Origin: Bacteroidota bacterium
GTDB lineage: Bacteria > Bacteroidota > Bacteroidia > 2-12-FULL-35-15
Assembly (NCBI GenBank): GCA_029237775.1
Contig: JAQZBR010000005.1
Span: 1 to 64,000, forward strand
Direction: 5' to 3'
DNA length: 64,000 bases
Within the stretch, counting starts at the first letter, position 1. The number at the start of each line of letters is the position of its first letter. The notes under the pieces are model-generated. The model did no database searches, was not told the origin of the DNA, and worked only from the letters and a program-made list of their open reading frames with translations. The position numbers and the translations under genes were made by a program. Below are positions 25,620 to 34,849 of this stretch, one piece after another.

Positions 25620-26660
25620 ATGGATGAGAAACCGAAGCGCAGGATAAGATACAAAGGAACTCATCCAAAATCCTTTAAGGAAAAATACAAGGAACTTCAG
25701 CCTGAAAATTATTCAGATGATGTAGACAAAGTAATTCAGCAGGGACGAACACCTGCCGGTATGCATCGGTCTATCTGCGTAAGTGAGATACTTGAATTTT
25801 TGAAAATTTCTCCCGGTCAGATCGGATACGATGCCACATTAGGTTATGGGGGACATAGCCTTGAAATGCTGAAATGCCTGACACCAGGCGGACATTTATA
25901 TGCAACAGATGTAGATCCATTTGAATTACCGCGGACACGCGACCGTTTAGCGGCATTAGGTTACGGGCCGGAAATCCTCACTATTAGAAAAATGAATTTT
26001 TCAGGAATCGATCAGATCGCACTTGAGGCAGGACCATTGGACTTTGTTCTTGCCGATCTTGGTGTATCCTCCATGCAAATAGATAATCCTGACAGAGGTT
26101 TTACCTTTAAGATTGAAGGGCCGCTAGACCTGCGGCTCAACCCTCATAGCGGAAAACCCGCATCAGCATTACTGAAAAAGATTTCCCTGGAGGAACTGGA
26201 AGAGATCTTTATAGAAAACGCAGATGAACCTCATGCACACCTGATCGCCAAAACGATCGTTTCCAGAATTGCCGGTGGTATGGTGGTTTCGACAACGACA
26301 CAACTGAAAGACCTGATCGCAGATGCACTTGAAAAAATTTCTACCAACGACCGGAAAGAACTTATAAAAAAATCCTGTCAGCGATGTTTCCAGGCTTTAC
26401 GAATAGAAGTAAATAATGAATTTGGAGTTCTTGATAAGTTTCTCGCCAAGCTTCCTGATACGCTTGCTGAGAACGGAAGGGTTGCCATACTGACTTTTCA
26501 TTCAGGTGAAGACAGGAGAGTAAAAAAGTCATTTCAATACCTGTTCAGAGAAGGAATTTATAAAGAGGTCGCGCCCGATCCGATCAGGCCATCTGCAGAA
26601 GAATGCAACACAAACCCGCGAGCGAAATCCGCGAAATTAAGATGGGCGATAAAAGCTTAG
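25620..26660 (+). CDS. rsmH: 16S rRNA (cytosine-1402-N4)-methyltransferase-like protein
   Basis: 346 residues. SAM-binding segment DATLGYGGHS (usually DATFGxGGHS), ADLGVSSMQIDNPDRGFTF, FQALRIEVNNEF and ILTFHSGEDRRVK are RsmH hallmarks. The protein has about 48 extra residues in front (KPKRRIRYKGTHPKSFKEKY...) rich in Lys/Arg. RsmH methylates C1402 in 16S rRNA helix 44. It is not in the usual division-cell wall cluster here and differs from the canonical sequence (YGGHS, SGEDRR), so it could be a paralogue. No Shine-Dalgarno in front. Confidence 0.85.
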   Translation: MDEKPKRRIRYKGTHPKSFKEKYKELQPENYSDDVDKVIQQGRTPAGMHRSICVSEILEFLKISPGQIGYDATLGYGGHSLEMLKCLTPGGHLYATDVDPFELPRTRDRLAALGYGPEILTIRKMNFSGIDQIALEAGPLDFVLADLGVSSMQIDNPDRGFTFKIEGPLDLRLNPHSGKPASALLKKISLEELEEIFIENADEPHAHLIAKTIVSRIAGGMVVSTTTQLKDLIADALEKISTNDRKELIKKSCQRCFQALRIEVNNEFGVLDKFLAKLPDTLAENGRVAILTFHSGEDRRVKKSFQYLFREGIYKEVAPDPIRPSAEECNTNPRAKSAKLRWAIKA

Positions 26661-26701
26661 TTGTATCTGAAGCTTCTTTTTTTAACCGTTTAGAGAATAT
26701 T

Positions 26702-27985
26702 TTAAACTCTTCTCCTCACCTTATTGATCACCATTGCAACAATCATTGTGATCACGAAAAACACCATCAGTTTTACTGCTGCTAAAGTCACAGTGGAAGC
26801 ATCTCCACCGCGAAGGAACAATTCATAAAAACCTTCCAGCGACCAATTAAGCGGTGAGTAAGCACTTAGGTTTCTCATCATCTGCGGCATTACATAAGTC
26901 GGCACCCAGATTCCGCCCAGCGCTGACAATAACAAAATCGATAACGCTCCCATGATCGCGCCTTGCTGTTCAGTTGATGCAAGTGTTCCCACCATTACTG
27001 CATATCCTGTAGCGGCAAATGCGGTCGCGACAGAAATAAGAATAATTCCCGTGAAACTGTGACCAAGATCTAAAACGGGCAAGCCAAGCATAGGTAAAAA
27101 GAATGTCCCCACTGAAAGCATTAAAACTAATTGCAGCAGACAAACAATTACATAAACGATTATTTTTCCAGTGATAAGGGTGAGATATGAACTCGGCATT
27201 GTATTCAAACGAAAAATGCTTCCCTCGGTTCTTTCCTTCATAATACTTCCGGACAGAGGCATAACAATAAAGAACATTGCAAATATTGCCCAGGCAGGTA
27301 CATTATGCTGCACGGCATTCGGGACGATCTTCCCAATGCTTTTTGAAGCATAAACCTCTGTGTATTTTATGATCTGCGTTTGATCAAAAGCATTCAAAGG
27401 TGTTTTCTTTTTATCAGGGATCAGCTCTTCGATCTGATCCGCAAAAGTGCGGAACATTATCTTCGTCTTCACTCCGGAAATAAACTCACGCAAGGAGCTG
27501 GTTACCGATGCAATGAAAGACTTTTTTGTGATGGGATCGATAAAGATCTTGATTTCGACAGAATCCGGCAAAGTTGATTTTGACAAAATTGAATCTGTGC
27601 TTAAAGTCTGTTCAACCAACTGCGTCACATTCTTTCTTACCGCTTCGGTTGCTCCTTTTGGTATTACTATTCCAACCAAAAACTGTCCTTCAGCAACTGC
27701 CTTCATCGCGAGCTCTTCCGTAGCCGGCTTTCCATCAACTGAATCATAAACAGTGCATAGCTCCGATGCCCGCAATCCATTTTCAATATCTGTTCCTAAG
27801 GAATCAGGATCGTTATTAACAACAATGATCGGGATCCCTTTTTCATTCAATGTTTTGAAAGCAGAGTCCTGGATCAAAGTCATGACGAAAATGAGGATCA
27901 TCGGCATAATAAAGAGTATAGCTAAGCCAACCCTGTCTCTTATGAGAAGGAGAAATTCTTTTATGATGGCTGCTTTTAATTTCAT
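26702..27985 (-). CDS. ABC-2 type exporter permease
   Basis: 427 residues. TM1 at ~18-38 (VGLAILFIMPMILIFVMTLI), then a large extracytoplasmic domain (~40-225) and a bundle of five more helices (~230-427: WAIFAMFFIVMPLSGSIMKE, VIVCLLQLVLMLSVGTFFLP, MVGTLASTEQQGAIMGALSI). This is the YhhJ/YadH-like layout. MKERTEGSIFRLNTMPSSYL is the conserved cytoplasmic loop. Exports an unknown substrate with the ATPase at 28244. Gene order in transcription is ATPase then permease, 258 bases apart, unusually far. Convergent with rsmH. Confidence 0.88.
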   Translation of the reverse strand: MKLKAAIIKEFLLLIRDRVGLAILFIMPMILIFVMTLIQDSAFKTLNEKGIPIIVVNNDPDSLGTDIENGLRASELCTVYDSVDGKPATEELAMKAVAEGQFLVGIVIPKGATEAVRKNVTQLVEQTLSTDSILSKSTLPDSVEIKIFIDPITKKSFIASVTSSLREFISGVKTKIMFRTFADQIEELIPDKKKTPLNAFDQTQIIKYTEVYASKSIGKIVPNAVQHNVPAWAIFAMFFIVMPLSGSIMKERTEGSIFRLNTMPSSYLTLITGKIIVYVIVCLLQLVLMLSVGTFFLPMLGLPVLDLGHSFTGIILISVATAFAATGYAVMVGTLASTEQQGAIMGALSILLLSALGGIWVPTYVMPQMMRNLSAYSPLNWSLEGFYELFLRGGDASTVTLAAVKLMVFFVITMIVAMVINKVRRRV

Positions 27986-27999
27986 GATTTTAATTTACC

Positions 28000-28240
28000 G
28001 CAAAGACGTTAAGGCGCAAAGTTGCTTTAACCACTAAGGCACTGAGGCCACTAAGTTGTGTCGTTTAAATGTTTGTTTCTCGCAAAGACACAAAGGAGCT
28101 AAGCTCGTTTATATAATTTCCAATTGATAAATTGTTTATTGTTTATTTGTCTATCTCTTTTCCCTAAGCTTAATCAAAATTATACTGTTCCGGCCACCCG
28201 TCCACGAACTACCAACTACAAACTACGAACTAACAAACCC
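28000..28240. repeat. Degenerate word-repeat spacer
   Basis: The spacer between ABC ATPase and permease contains imperfect repeats of short words: CGCAAAGACG TTAAGGCGCAAAG, CCACTAAGGCACTGAGGCC, CTCGCAAAGACACAAAGG, and at 28200-28240 CGAACTACCAACTACAAAC followed by CTACGAACTAACAAAC. No hairpin or reading frame. Confidence 0.6.
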
Positions 28241-28243
28241 AAA

Positions 28244-28993
28244 CTAATCCCTCAAACTCCTTTTCGTTAAATGTAAAAACACCGATTCTAAATTTTCACA
28301 TCCTTCGTAATGACTGATCAGCTGCTTCGGTGAACCTTCTGCGATGATCTTTCCATGATCGATGATCGCGACTTTAGTGCAAAAGTTCTCGGCCTCTTCC
28401 ATGTGATGTGATGTATAGATGATCGTCATCCCTTTCTTGTTGAGCTCTTTTAAATGTTCGATAATTACGTTTCGCGACTGGACATCCACTCCTACTGTTG
28501 GCTCATCAAGAAACAGGATTTTCGGATCGTGTAAAATTCCTGCTATCAGATTCACCCTCCTTTTCATCCCTCCTGAATAGGTTGATACGCGTTTGTTTGC
28601 TGCTTCGCTAAGACCGAAATTATTTAGCCACAACTCTATCTTGTCTTTTAAAACCTTACCAGAAACACCGTGCATGTTTCCGAAAAAATTCAGATTTTCC
28701 CTGGCTGTTAAAGTCGGGTACAAAGCGATATCCTGCGGGACAACACCGATGATCTTTTTGATATCAGTAAGGTCTTCCGAAAGTTTTTTATTATCAATTA
28801 ATACGTTTCCTGAAGTTGGTGGAAATAAACCGCAAAGTATAGAAATAGTAGTCGTTTTCCCCGCTCCGTTCGGGCCAAGCAAGCCAAACACCTCACCCTG
28901 ATCAACGGAAACAGAAACACCATTGACCACAGGTAAGGTTGAACCCTTAAAGGTTTTGGTGACTCCCATTGTCTGAATGATTGCTTCGGTCAT
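28244..28993 (-). CDS. ABC transporter ATP-binding protein
   Basis: 249 residues. Walker A GLLGPNGAGKTT (~37-48), signature TYSGGMKRRVNL, Walker B ILFLDEPTVGVD and the switch His (YTSHH). This is the CcmA/NatA-like family partner of ABC-2 permeases. It powers the exporter at 26702. A -7 element TAAATTTG lies just upstream (complement of 29007-29014), giving a leader of only about 10 bases. Divergent from the flavoenzyme operon. Confidence 0.92.
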   Translation of the reverse strand: MTEAIIQTMGVTKTFKGSTLPVVNGVSVSVDQGEVFGLLGPNGAGKTTTISILCGLFPPTSGNVLIDNKKLSEDLTDIKKIIGVVPQDIALYPTLTARENLNFFGNMHGVSGKVLKDKIELWLNNFGLSEAANKRVSTYSGGMKRRVNLIAGILHDPKILFLDEPTVGVDVQSRNVIIEHLKELNKKGMTIIYTSHHMEEAENFCTKVAIIDHGKIIAEGSPKQLISHYEGCENLESVFLHLTKRSLRD

Positions 28994-29006
28994 AGTGCTA
29001 AGGGGC

Positions 29007-29014
29007 CAAATTTA
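29007..29014 (-). promoter_or_regulatory. Candidate -7 element for the ABC operon
   Basis: TAAATTTG on the minus strand, 13 bases before the ATG at 28993. TTTG at -33 is replaced by TTTA (complement of 29031-29034) at a short spacing. Confidence 0.35.
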
Positions 29015-29105
29015 GCAATTATTTATTTGGTAAAATGCTGATGTAAATCATACCCTTTCTCAATAAAACAGGGCATCTTTACAGGAAGACAAGAGAAAAA
29101 TTAAT

Positions 29106-29113
29106 TACCTTTG
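29106..29113 (+). promoter_or_regulatory. Candidate -7 element for the flavoenzyme cluster
   Basis: TACCTTTG (TAnnTTTG) with a predicted leader of about 60 bases before the ATG at 29179. No TTTG at -33. Confidence 0.45.
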
Positions 29114-29178
29114 CATCCTACAGAACAAATAAGAATTCCTGCTGTTTTATTTAATCTCAGGAACAAAATATAATCAGA

Positions 29179-30444
29179 ATGAATACCGAAAAGACAGATG
29201 TTTTAGTTATTGGTGCCGGTCCTGCAGGATGTATTGCGGCTTCGATAGTTCATAAAAACGGATTGAAGGTCCGCGTAGTTGAAAAAGTTAAATTTCCTCG
29301 TTTTGTGATTGGCGAAAGCCTCCTACCCCGCGTAATGGATCATCTTGATGAAACAGGTTTACTGGAGGATGTAAAAGCGGCAGGATTTCAAGAAAAATTC
29401 GGAGCTAAATTCCTTATGGGTGATAAAGTTTGTGATTTTAACTTTTCAGATCAGTTCAGTAAAGGCTGGACTTGGACATGGCAGGTACCGCGTGCCCAAT
29501 TCGATCAAATTCTCGCTAATGGTGTTGCTAAGAAAGGTATTCCTGTCGAATTTGAAATGGGGGTGACTGATATTAAATTCAATGCAGATGAATCGTCAGT
29601 AACAACAGTTGTTGATAAAGACGGAAACGAAAAACAGATCGAAGCACGTTATGTAATTGATTGTTCAGGCTACGGACGTGTGATCCCGAACCTTTTAGGA
29701 TTAAACAAGCAATCCAGCTTCGATCCGCGCAAAACACATTTCACACATTTCAAAGATCCTAACCGTCCGGAAGGCGTTGAAGGTAACCGTATCACGGTTG
29801 TTGTGCACCAACAGGAAGTTTGGGTTTGGATCATTCCATTTTCAAATGGTATCACATCGGTAGGTTTCGTTGGTAACCCTGAATATTTTAAAGCATTCCC
29901 TGAAGATGCCGTTGAGCGGATGAAAGCAATTGTTGCTGATTGTCCGCAACTGAAAGAACGATTCAAAGACCAGGAAATGGTTCTTGCACCGAGAACAATT
30001 GAAGGTTATGCAATCACATCCACAAAATTCTATGGCGATGGCTTCGTAACAGCGGGAAATGCAACCGAGTTCCTTGACCCGGTATTCTCGTCTGGAGTAA
30101 CATTCGCGATGGAATCGGGCTCGACTGCTGCAAAACTTGTAAGCAGAAAATTAAAAGGGGAAACGATTGACTGGGAAAAAGAATATGTCGGCCACATGAT
30201 GCAGGGGATCAATACATTCAGAACTTATGTAAAGAGCTGGTACAACGGAGACCTGCACCAGATCTTCTTTACAAAGGATCCGGACCCGAACATCAAAAAA
30301 CAGATCTGCTCAGTCCTTGCAGGTTATGTGTGGGATCTTGATAATCCGTTTGTGAAGAAGCATGAACGTGCGGTGAGCACACTTGCTACGATCATTCGTA
30401 TGCAGAAAGCGTCTGCGGCTGAGGAAGCGGAGAAGAATAAATAA
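29179..30444 (+). CDS. FAD-dependent oxidoreductase, tryptophan-halogenase-like
   Basis: 421 residues. The FAD-binding start VLVIGAGPAGCIAASIV (GxGxxG) is followed by KFPRFVIGESLLP, the family motif of flavin-dependent halogenases and geranylgeranyl-reductase-like enzymes. FVTAGNATEFLDPVFSSGV is the second FAD motif. The halogenase motif WxWxIP is represented by WVWIIPFSNG, but an active-site lysine for halide chemistry is not obvious. Related proteins occur in flexirubin and aryl-polyene clusters of Bacteroidota, so a role in pigment chemistry is plausible. First of three flavoprotein genes on the same strand. Confidence 0.85.
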   Translation: MNTEKTDVLVIGAGPAGCIAASIVHKNGLKVRVVEKVKFPRFVIGESLLPRVMDHLDETGLLEDVKAAGFQEKFGAKFLMGDKVCDFNFSDQFSKGWTWTWQVPRAQFDQILANGVAKKGIPVEFEMGVTDIKFNADESSVTTVVDKDGNEKQIEARYVIDCSGYGRVIPNLLGLNKQSSFDPRKTHFTHFKDPNRPEGVEGNRITVVVHQQEVWVWIIPFSNGITSVGFVGNPEYFKAFPEDAVERMKAIVADCPQLKERFKDQEMVLAPRTIEGYAITSTKFYGDGFVTAGNATEFLDPVFSSGVTFAMESGSTAAKLVSRKLKGETIDWEKEYVGHMMQGINTFRTYVKSWYNGDLHQIFFTKDPDPNIKKQICSVLAGYVWDLDNPFVKKHERAVSTLATIIRMQKASAAEEAEKNK

Positions 30445-30579
30445 TTTCTGATGTGCGAATGAACTGACCAGATGAACCGAGTTAAAATCGGCTTTCTCAT
30501 GCTCAATATCGCTGAACGTAATCATTTGTCATTCCGACCGAAGCGGAGGAATCTAATTCGAAAATCAGTAAAATTATAA

Positions 30580-32118
30580 ATGAAGATCAATATTATCGGA
30601 GGCGGAGTTTCAGGTTTAACTGCAGGGTGTTTTCTGCAGATGAACGGATTTGAAACTCACATCTTCGAAAAACATTCGATCCCGGGAGGTTTATGTACGA
30701 GCTGGAAAAAAGGTGATTACACGTTCGACAGCTGCGCACACTGGATCTTAGGTTCTGATGAAGGATCTTCTTTTTATAAGATCTGGTCAGAGATCCTGGA
30801 TATGAAAAAGATCAAGTTTCATAACCATGATATCCGTGTTGAAGTCGGAACCAAAGATCACGCAAATAAATACGGTGAGAAGAATTTCAAGTTGTACACC
30901 AATCTGACTCAACTTGAAAATTACATGATCGACCTCGCACCCGAGGACACTAAGGCGATAAGAGAGTTCATTAAACCGATGCGTGTTATGCAGAAGTTTG
31001 ACCTCCCTCCCATCCTCGATGATCTTCCGTTTATCCCTTCCATGATCCGCGGAATAAAAATGATGCGCTACATGGAATTTCTTTACTGGTTTTTAAAGAT
31101 TAAGAACTACACCAATTTTACATACGCGAAGAAATTCAAAAATCCATTCTTAAGAGAAAGCTTTGAATTACTTTATGATGGCGAAGAAGTGAACATGATG
31201 GTGCTCACTATGCCGCTCTCTGTTTTTGATAAGAAAAGTGCTGGTTACCCGATAGGTGGATCAATGGAGTTTGCTAAAAAGATCGAACAGACCTATTTAT
31301 CACTAGGTGGAACTATGCATTATAAAACACCGGTAAAAAAGATAATTACTGAAAATGGTGTTGCGAAAGGTTTACTCGTAAGAAATGATGCCAAACATTT
31401 TTCTGACCTTACGCTTTCCGCTGCAGACTGGAATTTTACAGTATTCGATGCGCTTGATGGAAAATTTACGAATCAGGAGATGCTTGACCTTCGCGACTTA
31501 AAAAAGCTGGAAGTTTTTTATTCTGTGATGCAATTCTCCTTCGGAATAAAAAAAGATCTGAGTGATTTCCCTCACTTTTCCCGGATCCCGCTTGATGAAC
31601 CAATCGTTTCACCTGACGGGACCAAATATCCAAGGTTTGAAGTTCACATTTATAATTACGATGACACGCTTGCCCCGAAGGGTAAAACCTCTGTCACCGT
31701 TAGTTTTTACACCACTAACAGGGAATTCTGGATTGATTCAAGAAAGAACGATCGTCCGAAATACCGCCAGGCAAAAGAAGAATTCACCAACAAGATCATT
31801 GATCTCCTTGACAAAAGACTTGGAGGAATCAAAGAATACATTGAAGTAATTGATGTGGCCACGCCCGCAACATTTCAGCGTTATACCAATAACTGGAAAG
31901 GCAGCACACAAGGCTGGCTCCCCGGTAAAAACCTTTTGGCAAAATCACCGGTCGGATTTAAAGTTCCCGGCTTAAAAAACTTTTATTATTCAAGTCACTG
32001 GAACCAACCCGGTGGTGGCTTACCGATCGCCATTAAAACAGGGCGAGATGTTGCCAAACAGATCTGTAAAGAATATAAGGTTCCTTTTAAAACCATCCCT
32101 CAAACGAAGGTGAGTTAA
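30580..32118 (+). CDS. Phytoene-desaturase-like FAD oxidoreductase
   Basis: 512 residues. N-terminal FAD motif INIIGGGVSGLTAGCFLQMN with the second segment EKHSIPGGLCTSWKKGDYTF is typical of the CrtI/retinol-saturase-like group. The GRD... tail (NQPGGGLPIAIKTGRDVAKQ) closes the fold. The substrate is probably a polyene or isoprenoid (inference). No transmembrane helix. The gene starts 135 bases after the halogenase-like gene and 122 before the next paralogue, so cotranscription is likely. Confidence 0.82.
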   Translation: MKINIIGGGVSGLTAGCFLQMNGFETHIFEKHSIPGGLCTSWKKGDYTFDSCAHWILGSDEGSSFYKIWSEILDMKKIKFHNHDIRVEVGTKDHANKYGEKNFKLYTNLTQLENYMIDLAPEDTKAIREFIKPMRVMQKFDLPPILDDLPFIPSMIRGIKMMRYMEFLYWFLKIKNYTNFTYAKKFKNPFLRESFELLYDGEEVNMMVLTMPLSVFDKKSAGYPIGGSMEFAKKIEQTYLSLGGTMHYKTPVKKIITENGVAKGLLVRNDAKHFSDLTLSAADWNFTVFDALDGKFTNQEMLDLRDLKKLEVFYSVMQFSFGIKKDLSDFPHFSRIPLDEPIVSPDGTKYPRFEVHIYNYDDTLAPKGKTSVTVSFYTTNREFWIDSRKNDRPKYRQAKEEFTNKIIDLLDKRLGGIKEYIEVIDVATPATFQRYTNNWKGSTQGWLPGKNLLAKSPVGFKVPGLKNFYYSSHWNQPGGGLPIAIKTGRDVAKQICKEYKVPFKTIPQTKVS

Positions 32119-32240
32119 TAGATTCATCTCGAATCTGTAAATTCAAAATATTCCTTATCCGTACTCCTTTTAAGATTATCTTAGTTCTGTCTTCAGAACA
32201 TTCTGCTCCCTTTTTGCTACCTGAAGTTCACATAACAGAA

Positions 32241-33836
32241 ATGCGAAATCTTTACTCATCCGACCTTGCAAAAGTCCATTATGATGCGATCATAATAGGA
32301 TCCGGAATGGGCGGGCTGACAACTGCTGCCTTCCTCTCCAAGGCTGGTAAGAAAGTATTGGTTTTGGAAAAACATTATGTCGCTGGCGGGTTCACTCACA
32401 CTTTCAAAAGGAAAAAATACGAATGGGATGTGGGAGTTCATTACGTTGGACAGGTTAATTTAAAAGACGGGCTCCTGAAAAAAGCTTTCGATTATGTAAC
32501 CGATGGAAAGCTCAAATGGTCAGAGATGGGCGAAGTGTATGATCAGGCAAATATCGGAGGTGATATTTATAATTTTAAAAAAGGAAGAAAAGAACAGGTT
32601 GAGCAGATGATCGCTTATTTTCCACACGAAGAAAAAGGAATCAGGGAATATTACAAGCATGTTTCAAAGGTAGCCAGCCTGTCACTGATGTTTTTCGCGG
32701 AAAGAACAATGCCCGACTGGTTAAGTAAAAGTGTCGGATACTTTTTAAGAAGAGGTTTTTATCAGTATTCACAAAAAACAACATACGAAGTACTCAGTTC
32801 ATACATCAGTGATGAAAAGCTTATCGCTGTATTATGCGCTCAATGTGGCAATTACGGATTACCACCAAAAAAGAGCAGCTTCGCGATCCATGCAATGGTG
32901 GTAGATCATTTTCTTGACGGTGGAAATTATCCGGCAGGAGGAGCTTCCAGTATCGCCAGGCGACTGGTCGATGTGATCGAAGCGAATGGAGGAAAGCTTG
33001 CAATTAAAGCTTCTGTTAAATCAATTGTTATTGAGAAGAATAAGGCAAAAGGTGTTGAAATGGAAAATGGTGACATTCTCACTGCATCAAAAATTGTAAG
33101 CAATGCAGGTATTCACAACACTTATAACAAATTAATAAAAACACCGAAAAGCGTTGGTACGGAAGAGATCAATGACCTCAACGCGTCTACTTCACATGTG
33201 TGTTTGTATCTTGGCCTTAATGCCAGCGATGCGGAGTTAAAACTTCCAAAACACAATATCTGGCTATATAAAAGCTACAAGCTCGATCAGGATTTTGATG
33301 ATCACAGTAGTGACAAGAACGGGATACCATCACTTGCGTACATTTCCTTTCCCTCCGCTAAGGATGAAAGATGGGCAGCCACACATCCGAATATGAGTAC
33401 GATCCAGGTGATCTGTCCTTGTCCGTACGAATGGGTGAAAGAATGGGAAAACGGTAAATGGCAGAAACGCGGAGAAAAATACGAAGCATACAAAGAAGAA
33501 ACCAAGCAAAGGCTGCTTGAAAAAGTTTACAGTGTGCTCCCGCAGATCAAAGGAAGAATTGAGATCTGTGAACTGTCAACTCCTCTATCAACAAAGCATT
33601 TCAGTAATTACAATCACGGGGAAATATACGGCCTTGAGCACAGCACAAAAAGGTTTGCTCTACCACAACTAAGAGCGACAACACCTTTCAAAAATCTTTT
33701 TCTTACCGGACAGGATATTGTTTGTGTTGGTGTAGGTTCGGCATTATTCTCCGGTATCATAACGTCTGTTGTGATCCTTAACCGAAATCTGCTTGTCAGG
33801 ATAAATAAATACGCTAAGAAAAATGCAGACTCTTAA
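32241..33836 (+). CDS. Phytoene-desaturase-like FAD oxidoreductase, second copy
   Basis: About 531 residues from ATG 32241; an in-frame TTG lies nine codons upstream but ATG is preferred. FAD motif AIIIGSGMGGLTTAAFLSKA, then EKHYVAGGFTHTFKRKKYEW, and C-terminal TGQDIVCVGVGSALFSG. The arrangement matches all-trans-retinol 13,14-reductase / CrtI relatives. It is only distantly related to the copy at 30580: same fold, different sequence. Ends 58 bases before a thioredoxin-like fusion gene. Confidence 0.82.
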   Translation: MRNLYSSDLAKVHYDAIIIGSGMGGLTTAAFLSKAGKKVLVLEKHYVAGGFTHTFKRKKYEWDVGVHYVGQVNLKDGLLKKAFDYVTDGKLKWSEMGEVYDQANIGGDIYNFKKGRKEQVEQMIAYFPHEEKGIREYYKHVSKVASLSLMFFAERTMPDWLSKSVGYFLRRGFYQYSQKTTYEVLSSYISDEKLIAVLCAQCGNYGLPPKKSSFAIHAMVVDHFLDGGNYPAGGASSIARRLVDVIEANGGKLAIKASVKSIVIEKNKAKGVEMENGDILTASKIVSNAGIHNTYNKLIKTPKSVGTEEINDLNASTSHVCLYLGLNASDAELKLPKHNIWLYKSYKLDQDFDDHSSDKNGIPSLAYISFPSAKDERWAATHPNMSTIQVICPCPYEWVKEWENGKWQKRGEKYEAYKEETKQRLLEKVYSVLPQIKGRIEICELSTPLSTKHFSNYNHGEIYGLEHSTKRFALPQLRATTPFKNLFLTGQDIVCVGVGSALFSGIITSVVILNRNLLVRINKYAKKNADS

Positions 33837-33894
33837 ATTTTGTTAAGAGTATAAATGCAGATCAACCAAGAACTAAATTTTTTATTTTTGCTTC

Positions 33895-34848
33895 ATGCTT
33901 AAAAAGATACTTTTTACTACTCTGTGCGTTCTTATGGGCGCAGTGTTTATCATTTCCGGTTTTACAAAAGGCGGCTTTCCGTTTCTGCATAAGTTCACTT
34001 CGCCAATTGAGCCTTTTGAGATGACATTTGTTGACTTGGGCGTTGCCAATTGGAGAACTGCACCTTTCATTGCACGGTTGCTGATCGGTTTGGAGTTTTT
34101 TATAGGGCTTGCATTGATCTTTCATGTACAATTAAAAAAGATAGTTTATAAGCTTGGTATTGCCCTACTCCTTGTTTTCAGTATTTATTTGATCCTTCTG
34201 ATGATCTTTCAGGGAAGCAAAGGGAATTGCGGATGTTTTGGAACTGTGTTCACAATGACACCGATGGTGGCTTTGGTTAAGAACGTCATCATGCTTGCCG
34301 TTTTCTTACTTCTTTACAAATTCCATGATGGCTGGAGCACAAAGGCTGCAACAATCGTTTTATGGATCTGTCTTGCATCTTCATTGATACTTCCCTTCAT
34401 CTGGAATCCGGTTGAACTCGACTACTCCGAAGCTTATCTTAACAAGCCGGAGAACAATTTTGAGATTCCGCTTGATACCTTGTATAATAACGCCACATTG
34501 AATGTGCCGCCACGTACCCTTTCAAAAGGGAAGCACATTCTTGCCTTCATGAGCTTAAGTTGTCCGCATTGCCGTATTGCAGCTAAAAAGATCAGGATTA
34601 TGCATGAACGTAATCCGGAAATTTCTTTCTATTTCATTTTAAATGGGGATGAAGAGAAGCTAAAACCATTCTTTGAGGATACACATACCGAAGAGATCCC
34701 TCATTGCATGCTCTTAGGCAGACCATTTGTTTACCTTGCAGGAACAGTGATGCCGGCTATTTATCTCGTAAACAACGGAGTGGTTGAACACGATCTCGAC
34801 TATATGAGGCTCGATCAGGGGGAAATTGAAGAATGGTTGAAGAAATAA
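33895..34848 (+). CDS. DoxX/MauE-like membrane domain fused to a thioredoxin-like domain
   Basis: 317 residues. Residues ~1-175 have five helices of the DoxX/MauE type (CVLMGAVFIISGFTKG, ARLLIGLEFFIGLALIF, LGIALLLVFSIYLILLMIF) with the conserved CxC between helices (GNCGCFG). Residues ~195-317 form a thioredoxin-like domain with the redox motif SCPHC, facing the periplasm. The family passes reducing equivalents through CxC to thioredoxin-fold partners; here both parts are joined. A -7-like TATTTTTG (33883-33890) ends four bases before the ATG, so the message may be leaderless. The end converges within one base on the gene at 34850. Confidence 0.83.
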   Translation: MLKKILFTTLCVLMGAVFIISGFTKGGFPFLHKFTSPIEPFEMTFVDLGVANWRTAPFIARLLIGLEFFIGLALIFHVQLKKIVYKLGIALLLVFSIYLILLMIFQGSKGNCGCFGTVFTMTPMVALVKNVIMLAVFLLLYKFHDGWSTKAATIVLWICLASSLILPFIWNPVELDYSEAYLNKPENNFEIPLDTLYNNATLNVPPRTLSKGKHILAFMSLSCPHCRIAAKKIRIMHERNPEISFYFILNGDEEKLKPFFEDTHTEEIPHCMLLGRPFVYLAGTVMPAIYLVNNGVVEHDLDYMRLDQGEIEEWLKK

Positions 34849-34849
34849 G

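Noticed and set aside
28000-28100. CRISPR-like or direct-repeat array in the ABC spacer
   Set aside because: The words are short and imperfect, with no constant repeat-spacer lengths and no cas genes nearby.
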